Assembly: GCA_013397935.1 (NCBI GenBank)
Contig: VZRN01005010.1
Coordinates: 2,945,197-3,009,196, forward strand
Origin: Dasyornis broadbenti
Lineage: Eukaryota; Chordata; Aves; Passeriformes; Dasyornithidae
Length of the DNA: 64,000 bases
Direction: 5' to 3'
Shown: one piece after another, positions 12,004 to 20,800 of the stretch
Layout of the letters: every line of letters begins with the position of its first letter
How positions within the stretch are numbered: the first letter of the stretch is position 1
The notes under the pieces: generated by a model
What the model was told of the DNA's origin: nothing
What the model saw: the letters and a program-made list of their open reading frames with translations, nothing else
The model's database searches: none
Translations under genes and position numbers: made by a program

Positions 12004-12769
12004 TCTGCACCTGGGATGGGGCAGCCCTGGATATACAGACAGACTGGGGAATGAGATGCTGGAAAGCAGTGCCATGGAAAGGCACTTGGTTTGCCTGGTC
12101 GATGGGAAGCTGAATGTGAGTCAGCAGTGCCCTGGCAGCCAGGAGGGCCAAGTGTGTCCTGGGGGGGCATCAGGCACAGCATCGCCAGCCAGGCAAGGGA
12201 GGAGATTGTCCCGCTCTGCTCTGCACTGGGGCAGCCTCACCTCGAGTGCTGGGGGCAGCTTTGGGTGCCACAGTATAAGAAAGATACAAAGCCATTAGAG
12301 AGTGTCCAAAGGTGGGCAGCCAAGATGGTGAGGGGCCTTGAGGGGAAGCTGTGTGAGGAGTGGCTGAGGTCACTTGGTCTGTTCAGCCTGGAGGAGACTG
12401 AGGGGAGACCTCATTGCAGTCTGGATCTTCCTCATGCGGCGAAGAGGAGGGGGAGATACTGACCTCTTCTCTGTGGTGACCGGTGACAGGACCCAAGGGA
12501 ATGGCCTGAAGTTGTGTCAGGGGAGGTTTAGGTTGGATATTAGAAACAGGTTCTTTCCCCAGAGGGTGGCTGAGCACTGGAATAGGCTCCCCAGGGAAGT
12601 GGTCCCAGCACCAAGCCTGACAGAGTTCAAGAAGTGTTTGGACAATGCTCTCAGGCACATGGTGTGACTCTTGGGGTGTCCTGTGCAAGGCCAGGAGTTG
12701 GACTCAATGATCCTCATGAGTCCCTTCCAGCTCAGTATATTCACTGATTCTGTGATTCTGGGATTCTGT
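12004..12769 (+). mobile_element. CR1 LINE 3' fragment, about 0.77 kb
   Basis: Sense-oriented CR1 copy, longer and better preserved than the one 1.2 kb upstream. It starts in the reverse-transcriptase ORF near CTGCACCTGGGATGGGGCAG and runs through GAGGAGATTGTCCCGCTCTG, GTGGGCAGCCAAGATGGTGA, CTTGGTCTGTTCAGCCTGGA, TTCTTTCCCCAGAGGGTGGC and CTCCCCAGGGAAGTGGTCCC. It ends in the 3' UTR with the GATTCTGTGATTCTGGGATT tail repeat. The reading frame is broken: the 97-codon frame at 12374-12667, which carries the VAEHWNRLPREVVPAPSLTE segment typical of the CR1 C-terminus, is only a remnant. Its 3' UTR differs from that of the first copy, so the two probably belong to different CR1 subfamilies. 5' truncation is typical of target-primed reverse transcription. 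Confidence 0.95.
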
Positions 12770-15700
12770 AAACAGTGTTAAGAGAAGAGAGAAAGATAGA
12801 CAATCTGAGTGTGTTAAAATGCATCCATTTTCATCAGGGATACTCTGTAGAAGCAGCATGATCCAAGGAGGTTGAAGTAGAATGTTTAGAATAAACAGCT
12901 CTTGAGTGATAACCCTAGCTCTGCCACTAATGCTCTGCCCAAGGCAAATTATTTTACATCTATAAAATGGAAAGGATAGCTACTAACCCTCTTTTACAGG
13001 AGATTTGCAAAGATAAATTAGTTAATGTTTGTGCAATATTTTCAACATGCAAAGGGCCATAAAGCTCCATGAATTATTATCTCAGCCCTTGCTTTAAAAC
13101 CTGAGTGAGGAGTCATAGAATACAAACTACAATGCAAAATATAATGTTGACAATCTCAAACACCATGCAAAATCTGAGCAAACCGGATTGTAAAACCCCG
13201 CTAACTCATCTCTATTTAATGTCTTCTCTTACAGTAAAAGGCCTGCCCTTTAAAATCACTTTTGCAACACACAGAGAAGAGCTGCATTGCCATTGAGGAA
13301 TGGTTGCTGATGAATTTTTTTTGAGGGCAAATGCTGACCCACTCTTAATGGATAATGAAAAGCAACACTTTTTGCTTTCATGTAAGGAAAGGATCCAGCA
13401 GCAGGGATTTTTTTACTCCTGAGAGGATTTTGAAACTCTATTCTGAGGAAATGTGGAAGAGATAGGAAAGTAATCCTGCTTTTTCCACTGATAGGGAAAT
13501 CAGATATTCATCCTCTTACACCTTCTTCTCTCCACGTGTGGCAATGTAATCATCTCAGTAGTGCAGGCAAGCGGTGGTAAGCAAATTGCCAAATTCTGCA
13601 GTCCAGAAGTATCTTCATGTGAAAGAACTACCAGGTTACTATTGATCACCTACTGATCTTCATAAGTCAGCATGTTTATGCTTAATATAGAAGACAAGAT
13701 ATATACATACTATAAAGCAATCTAATCAAAAGAGAGCTGAAAACTGATGTTGCATTTAGCATTTTCACTACTAACTGTCAATTTAAAAATTGGTGGTCAA
13801 AAGGTTTGCCTTGGTTCCTTGACCTTTGATCCATGCACACATGCAGCCAGTAATAAAAGTTTTGCAACATGAATATTGCATGCCCCTGGTAAAATTCATG
13901 TTAGCTTCAAAGGAGTTATACCAAAAGCTGTCACTGGGTATGTGACCAGCTGTTTAGGGAAAATGTCATGTTTGAATTCAAACCATTTCAGAAATTGCTC
14001 AGTTGTGTAAAAAATGTCCTGAAATTCCTGCCTGTGGTAAGCTTCTCAAACTTCAGTCTTAGAGTTCCTTTACGTGTCTCGTGACCTTGGCAAGCAGAGC
14101 ACAATGCCACAAAAGTAACACATTTGTGCTCACAAAGGTGGGAGGACGGAATTTATGGCAGCTTGCTCTGCAGCCCCTCCAGCAGTACTGCACTGCCAGC
14201 AGCAGATTAAAGTCTCCTGTAGTGGATATCTGCAGTGTGGGAAAAAAAAAATTTAAAGGGGAATTTGCCTAGTCTGCCCTTGCTCACCATGTCAGCAATG
14301 AAGCAGAAGTTTAGTTAGGATAGAATACTTGAATTTATGTGCATTTATGTAAGGGCAGTAGATGGTGGAGGGATGAAGCATGTATGAAATGTTCCTGCTC
14401 AGTATAGCAGGTAGAATCGCAAAAATTCTGCAAAGCAAGTATTTGTTCTTTAGCATGTTAGGACAGGATTTGGACCAGTTTCTCCACTGAATTTTTGCAA
14501 AAGATGTTTTCTTTTTTCCTATGTTTAGTTTGGTTTTTATTTGTCACTTTGAATACTTTCTTCTTCTAGATTTTAAAAACTCTATAGCCTTCTAGAGTGG
14601 TAGTTTGACACCCAATGTACATGTCTAGAGGCACAGTTTTATTTAGTATTTACATACAAAACTGATTTGAAGTTCATTTCTTGTTGTCTTAATCACATTT
14701 CCTTTATCATAATGCAAGCTGTAATCATTAGTGTGTGCTGAGGATGCTTTGCAAATCTTCCCTTCCTAGAAGCTGATCTCTTTTCTTAGGTTTTTCTCAC
14801 TTTTAAAGATCTTCCTATTTGTCTAAATAAGTGAAAATTAACCATATACACATAGTGTTTATGAATTTGCACTGTGTGAGAATCTTTGAAGCAAATTTGT
14901 ACTATTATTGTATTGTAAACTCAGGTTCTGCCCTCAGTTACAGCCATGAAACAAATCATATGAGTTATCAATGTCTGAGTTTACTTCAAAGTACATCTTT
15001 CACATTATTTACAAAATATAATCGAACCAGAATGTCAGCTACAGCATATGAAAGCCATCCTGTAAATGCAATTCATCTTAATAAATGATTACAGGCATGT
15101 GGGATGACACTTGATTACAGGCATGTGGTCAGCACTGAGCTTTGTGCTAGGATGAGTAAATGGGATGATAGTTTTCTTTGCCTAGTTAGGGCAGTAACTA
15201 GTTGAAGTATCAGAATGTGAATCACAAAAGTGACAGAAAGTATCAGAAAAAAGAAGTGATTTTAGGGAGGAAGTTGACTGATAGGAGAATTACTCTCGCT
15301 CAGAGTAATATGCATAACAGAGGAAAGTCAAGGTACACTCAGTGGCTATTTTGCAATTCCTTGTGTTCCATTGCCCTGTGAGAGACACAAGCATTTAGCA
15401 CGGAATTTCCCAAACCTCATGTCATTATTGACTTTAGTTCTGGAGTTCCCACTTAATCATAACAGTTTTAAGTCTTCATATCCTATTGACTGTGTAACCC
15501 AAGTCTTCACAAGAGCTTTATGAAGAAATTACCACCAGTGCTCAGCAAGTTTGAATGTTGAATCATGATTTGCTTGGAGAAACCCCAGCCCAGACAAGTG
15601 GCACTTCTGTGTCCTATTTACATACCTGAGTGACAAGACGGTGTTTCCTCCCACTTGCCAGAGAAACAGCCTGTTATAAAACCATAAGAATATTTTAATG

Positions 15701-15989
15701 AATACTGCATAGCTTGGATTTTCTTCTTGGGAGAGAGGAACACCATACACGCACTCTTTTGTTTAATGTCTGTGGATATACTTGGAGCACCTTAGGAACA
15801 CTTGTGTTACTTTGTGTACATTAAGTAACTTGCTACGCGGAGCAAGGAGCACTTTCGCACTGCTGGCGGCAGGGGAATAGGGGCGGTACGGACCCTGTTA
15901 TCCATGTGCTAAACATGCACAAAACCAGAGCTGTTTCATTTCATATACACACTTGGCCTTACAAGTATTGGGAATAAAATGACCAGAAT
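12770..15989. other. Non-coding region upstream of the CpG island
   Basis: About 3.2 kb of AT-rich DNA with no supportable gene. It contains a short tandem duplication, TGATTACAGGCATGTGG at 15086-15102 and 15112-15128 (period 26 bp). CpG density begins to rise only after about 15,835. Distal promoter elements of the plus-strand gene at 17 kb may lie here, but I cannot point to any. Confidence 0.55.
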
Positions 15990-16219
15990 AAGAACAGGAC
16001 TATTCGCAGAGGCCGAGTGGGCTCCGCCTATTTCGGGCAGCAGAAACGAAGCCGAAGCCCCGGAGCTGCGCCCGTAGCGAGTGGATTGAACCTCCGGAGC
16101 GGCTTCGCTGCTCCGCAGTAGAACGCCTCAGCTCTCCCTTGCCCGCACTCCTCTCCCTGGTGCTGCGACGGGATAGCTCTCCCTGTGGAACGGGACGGGA
16201 CAGCGCTTCTGCTGCAACA

Positions 16220-16255
16220 CCCCCCCCCCCCCCCCCCCCCACCCCCCCCCCCCCC
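16220..16255. repeat. Poly-C tract in promoter
   Basis: 21 C, one A, then 14 C. The tract lies about 700 bp upstream of the start codon and just before an assembly gap. The C strand could form an i-motif and the G strand a G-quadruplex. The exact length is unreliable, because homopolymers of this size are poorly resolved by short reads. Confidence 0.9.
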
Positions 16256-16264
16256 GGCGGGCGC

Positions 16265-16293
16265 NNNNNNNNNNNNNNNNNNNNNNNNNNNNN
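16265..16293. other. Assembly gap (29 N) inside the CpG island
   Basis: 29 consecutive N directly after the poly-C tract. The true missing length is unknown. Promoter or 5' UTR sequence may be absent, so motif spacing across this point should not be trusted. Confidence 0.98.
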
Positions 16294-16801
16294 GAAGGCA
16301 GAACCTGCGTTAGGGCCACGCCGCTTTTTTGAGAGCAGCGGCGAAAATGCACGTTCATGCCTTAGCCGGGCAGAGACTCCCGGAAAGTAGAAAATCCCCA
16401 GACACACAGCCTTCCGAGCAAAGAGGGATGGGTAAACTATCTCGTCCCCACTCCCACCTCCTCTCATCCTATACTCCGGGACAGGTGGGGAGCCCGCCCC
16501 TTCTCCACCTGGGCGGGGAAGGCGCTGCCTGTTTCTCCTCCCCTCTTCTCCTTGCTCCCTCCCCATCTTCCTCCTCCTTGGCGTCCCCAGAGGGAGCCCC
16601 TGCGCTCCGCGACCGAGTGGAGAGCGTAGCCGGGCGCACCCCGTCCCACAGCCGCCTCCAGCCGCTCCGCAAGCCCCTGCACACCCGCCGCCGCCTGCAG
16701 CAGGAGGAGCAGAGGTGGGGGGAGGAGGAGGAGGAAGGCAGCAGTCCGCCCGCAGCGGGGCACGCACGTGTGGGCGCACACCTCGACGGCCGCTCTCCAG
16801 C

Positions 16802-16846
16802 ATGCTGCTCGGAGCCACGCCGGGCAGAGCGCCGGAGAGGAGCTGA
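16802..16846 (+). promoter_or_regulatory. Upstream ORF in the presumed 5' UTR (14 codons)
   Basis: An ATG at 16802 opens a frame of 14 codons, MLLGATPGRAPERS, ending at TGA 16844-16846. This is 109 bp before the main start and in a different frame. If transcription starts upstream of it, this uORF could reduce or modulate translation of the main coding sequence. The ATG context is C at -3 and C at +4, which is weak, so many ribosomes would scan past. Its role depends on an unknown transcription start. Confidence 0.4.
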
Positions 16847-16955
16847 TCGCTGCCGCCGACGAAGAGCAGAGCAGGAGCGGCTCCGCGGAATCATCCGTGC
16901 GCCTGTCCCGTCCGACCCCCCACCCACTCCGCCGAGGGAGCGGCGGTCCCGCAGC

Positions 16956-17061
16956 ATGGGCGGCCGCAGCCCCCTCGCTGCTGCCGGGCCCCGCGGCGCC
17001 GCTGTCCTGGTGCTGCTGCTGGGGCGCCTCGCTCTCTGCCTCGCCGTGGAGGGAAAGAAAG
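16956..17061 (+). CDS. First coding exon of an unidentified secreted or membrane protein
   Basis: The exon encodes 35 residues plus one base of the next codon. The start has A at -3 and G at +4, an optimal vertebrate context. The peptide has a basic N-terminus (MGGRSPLAAAGPRG), then a hydrophobic core of about residues 15-31 (AAVLVLLLGRLALCLAV), then EGKK. This is a normal signal-peptide plan, with a plausible cleavage after Ala30 (Cys at -3, Ala at -1). The exon ends AAAG before GTAGGG, a good donor, leaving phase 1, so residue 36 begins with G (Gly, Ala, Val, Asp or Glu). A phase-1 boundary right after a signal peptide is common in proteins built from Ig, EGF or LDL-receptor class A modules. 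A first exon ending in basic residues before an LDL-A module, as in VLDLR or LRP8, is one possibility. However, an intron above 46 kb would be large for VLDLR, and I cannot assign the gene. The frame stays open upstream to 16347, but starting there would bury the signal peptide, so 16956 is preferred. Confidence 0.72.
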
Positions 17062-17084
17062 GTAGGGGGGCGCGGGGGGCCAGG
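17062..17084 (+). promoter_or_regulatory. Splice donor of exon 1 with adjacent G runs
   Basis: The donor AAG|GTAGGG matches the vertebrate consensus at -3 to +3 and +5. It is followed at once by two six-G runs (17065-17070 and 17074-17079). Intronic G runs close to a 5' splice site commonly enhance donor recognition through hnRNP F/H. The same G-rich stretch could also fold into a G-quadruplex in the nascent RNA. Confidence 0.65.
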
Positions 17085-17429
17085 ACGCCGAGGTCCCGCT
17101 GCCCTTTGCCGGCTGCGTCCCGGGGGACCAGGGAGCCGGGGCTGCGGGCGGCTGCGTGCTGCGGCCTCCCGTGGGGAGCGGCGGAGGGAAAGTCCCAACT
17201 ACTTATTTCCCTAAGGAAAAGAAACAAGACAAAAATCCCACCCCAAAAACATAGAGGAAAATGGTGAGAAAACCAACCCTATAGCAGCGATCACGCAGCC
17301 CTGACTTCCTGATTCTTGGCTTATTTTCTTTTGTGGGGGTGGAGGAAATAAAAGGGAATAAGCCTTGGCACATCCCATCGGTTGTGCTTCTCTCCTTTAG
17401 TGTTTCTTTTTTTCTTCTTCCCCTCTTCC

Positions 17430-17870
17430 CACGTTGCCCAGCACACGTTGAGCGCGCTCCCCGGCTCAGCCCAGCACAGCCGCTCCCGGCACCCCTGCAC
17501 CGATGCGGCGGGGAAAAGCCGCGGGGTTCCCGGGTGAGCACCGCTCCGGTAACCCGCTGTCGCTCTGACCCGGGCACCTCCGCTTGTCCTGTTCAAAGAT
17601 AGTCACAGTAATAATACAAAGAAGTGTACACCTGGGGAGGGGTGACTGAAAAGAGGGGAAACTTCATGCGGGTTCTGGTTCCCCAGTTATCAGAAAGAGG
17701 AACGATTTATCCCTGCCCGACCCACCCGGCGTGAAGGAGCTGCCGTCCCCTCCCCGACCCTGCCGGCGCTGCGAGCCCCGGAGCTGCCCGCCCGTCCCGG
17801 CAGTGCGTGGGAACAGCACGGCGGGGCTGGCTGTGGGGCCGGGGCGTGGGGCTGCCGCGGGTGCTTGGCT
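17430..17870. promoter_or_regulatory. Second and third CpG-rich lobes in early intron 1
   Basis: After a CpG-poor gap (about 17,210-17,420), CpG density rises again at 17,430-17,585 and 17,710-17,870. The first lobe contains a donor-like CCGG|GTGAGC at 17534. The lobes may be part of one broad island, or may hold an alternative downstream promoter with its own first exon splicing at 17534. The sequence does not decide between these. Confidence 0.55.
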
Positions 17871-20800
17871 TTTCCTTCTTTATTGGAGAAACTCTCTCAG
17901 AGGGTGAGAAGACGTTTCTGGCCGGTCAGACCCGTCGCTTTTTCTCTGTGTGTGGTGTTCTCTTTTGTGAGTTTGGAGAGCAGGCCCCGGCTGCTGTTCC
18001 AGCCGGAGAGCAGTCCTCTTTATCTTGGAAATCTGCCAGCCAGAGGAAAAAATGCAGATTTAGGTGGTTTGGTTTTTCTTCTTTTCCTTTCATTCTTTTT
18101 AAAGAAAAAGTGGGAGAAGAGAGCTATTGCTTTTTAGAAGGGCTGATTGCATGGCTTAGAGCAACCGAGTTAGTCTTTCGTGACTGTGGACTGTAAAGCC
18201 GCCCTCAAAGTGAGGAACACCCCATCCAAAAGAACTAGTTGCACAACCTTTAAAAAGCGGAAAGATTCTCTTGTTCCAGAAATCAAGTTCATACCTGTTG
18301 TTGATGTAACATAGGCAGTTTTTCTTTCCCGGTTTTCTTTTAATTTATTTATTTTTCCCCACCCTTTGAAGCTGATGAGAAATAAAGTGCCTCCATCTGC
18401 TCTGCCTGTGTTAGAAGTCTTTTGAGATGCAGTCTCAGGTGCACATGCCCTGTAGAATGTGTAAAGAGTGAGGAGAAATACCTTGTTTATAATGTTTAAT
18501 TCTGTGTCTCATAAGCTGAGGAGGTTGCCAGTTTTTTGATGATTACTAAATAATCAACAGCTACGTGATAAATCTGATAGAGATTATTCTCGGGATGTTG
18601 TGTCAGCAAGTAACTGTTCCTCTAGTAAGAGCTGGAGGCTCAGTGGCAGAGGTGGAGGCAGAAGGATTTCTTCAGAAAGCATTAATCAGTTGATTGGACT
18701 TTATTAGTTTTTCCTCACAATTGAAGATAAGAAAGAAAATCACTCAGAGGTACAAAATGAAGCAGCATTTGAAAATTGTGAGATTTGATTTGAAGCAATA
18801 GGTCCAACAGGTAGTAGAGGATCAGTGTGTGCTGGGGACTGACTCCTTGGTCAAATGATAGGACCTAGCATCAGAATTCAGAGTAAAGGTAAAAGTAAAT
18901 GTGTTGTTATAAATATGTGCAACATTTCTGAGTTTTAAGACCAAGTTCTGTGGACTTTTAGAAGTTCAAATCGCACATGAAATTGCACTTTTAAAAATTT
19001 CAGCCTGATTTGTTCTATTACCAAAAGCAGATGTCTCAAAAAAAAAACGTGTCTGGGAAAATGTTTTTGTTAAAAGAACATCAAAATCAGCCTATAAAAT
19101 CGGGTCAACATAATGTTTGAATGGAAATTTAAATACAATTGTGTCTTGTCCTAAAATTGTAGTTAGTTTTCCTGAATATGGATGAGAGAAAACTGGTTTA
19201 GTTGTAACGTTGTGGTCACAAGGATACCAAAAAAAAAGCCTAATTGAGCATATTCCGGAACCAAACAGCATTGCTCTAAAAATTGAAGTACACTCACCAC
19301 AGGGATCAATTCCCACCTCTATCTACCTGCTCTGTTCATGTTGACCCACATGAACCATAGTGGAACTAGGCCGGATTTCCACTAATGTACCCTGGGTGGC
19401 CTGCTTGGTGGCACCTGAGATAAATACTGGTGATAGCTGGCACGCCACTTATGCTGGATGCATTTGACCCATGTCCTTTCTGTGCGCCACTGCTCGGCAT
19501 CAGTGCTACAGTTCAGCAAATTGCTTTTTGTTGCTATATATTGGTTTTATATCTCTAGTTTTGATCTGTAGCTGCAGCCGTTGCGGGATGGGAGTGTGCC
19601 GCTCCGTGTCGGGAGCGTGCACACAGGCATGCTGGGCAGCTCGGGAGCTGCTGGAGTGGACTGTGGTAGCTTTCTGTACCTGGAGTCTTATGCAAAGGAC
19701 TGAGTTCTTTAAGGATATTGAAGTATTCATGTTCATGAGAAATGAAAAACCTTTGTCTAATATCCTGTGCAGTGTTTACCAGTGGGCTGTGTGTATACTT
19801 ACATTGAGTATTGCTGCCCTTTGCGTTGTCTTGTAGTTCCTGCACTGAGTATTATTCCATGTGTACTTGTGAGAGATGAGTACAAGTAGACTAGTCTTTG
19901 TGGATTGTGCAGAGCTTGATCCAGTTACGTGCAAGCATCCAGTGCCTTTTCCAGTGTAACCTGGCCACTGCGCTGTGGAGCAGAGATCTGGCAGGAGAAG
20001 CCTGTGAGCTGTGCCTGCTGTGGGAGGGAGCATGGGGGTCTCCCAGGAGCAGGGGGCTGCCCACATGTCCACAGCTTGGCTGAGGATTCAACAGTGTTCT
20101 CTCTCTGCCTGGTGCCAGGTGTAGGATGTCTCATACTCCTGTTACAATCCTGGGAAAGCTGGTGCTCTGTTCTCTCATTCCTGTGTTTGTGTTATCACAG
20201 ACACAAGTGGAATTTTCAATGTGGGCAGGAGCTTATATGTTTGTGTAGGTATTTATTATGTGAAGTCTTGTCTATGGAACCATTTATTACTTTTTATTCT
20301 CCTTGGTAAATGACCAAACTTTTTTTGGATTTGGAAACTCAAATCAATCTGTGAAGTCTTGGTGGTAAATACAAGTTAGGGAAATAGAAACTTAGATACT
20401 TATATGGCCCACTTTGGTGGGATAATAGAAATAAATAAATAGTGTTGACTGCAGAGCTGCTCTTACTTCAGTGCCTCAGTGTGTGAATGATTAAGAACAA
20501 AACCCAAATCCCATCATTAAGAGCAGGGAACGGAAGGTAAAATGCTAGCAGTCATCTCCTTAATTCAGGCCACCTGCAAAATACAGTGACTATGTGAAAA
20601 ATTTTACAAGAGCAAAGTGTGTGCATGATGAGCAAACTGGATGCTGAAGTGATAGTGAATACAAATGTATTATTTCTTGCATCAAGAGTACATTAAGAGA
20701 TTTGCAGATAAACAGCAAATCAAGATCAATGCCCTGGAGACTTTACAATCAGAGTAGCCCGTTGTAATTTATTTGTTAATTTATAAAGAGAGACTTTTGG

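Larger units (their letters stand above)
15990..17200 (+). promoter_or_regulatory. CpG island promoter and 5' UTR region
   Basis: Sharp rise in GC and CpG content over AT-rich flanks on both sides. Sp1-type GC boxes are visible: CCCGCCCC near 16491-16498 on the minus sense and GGGCGGGG at 16511-16518. A palindromic E-box CACGTG lies at 16765-16770. I see no TATA box at a plausible distance from the start codon, which fits a dispersed-start CpG-island promoter. The transcription start cannot be placed from sequence alone. Long pyrimidine runs (16530-16580) and a GGA-rich stretch (16722-16737) lie in the presumed 5' UTR. Such islands often fire in both directions, so an antisense transcript toward 15 kb is possible. 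Long antisense open frames here are a GC-content artefact. Confidence 0.85.

Noticed and set aside
15218..15231. TCACAAAAGTGA, shared with the core of miR-153
   Set aside because: The rest of the mature sequence, including its seed-side end, is absent, and no precursor hairpin surrounds it. The core is itself near-palindromic.
16000..17227. Long open frames of 240-312 codons on both strands of the CpG island
   Set aside because: GC-rich DNA lacks TAA, TAG and TGA, so overlapping frames stay open by chance. They are rich in Arg, Pro, Gly, Ala and Ser, cross an assembly gap, and conflict with each other. Only the short signal-peptide exon has independent support.
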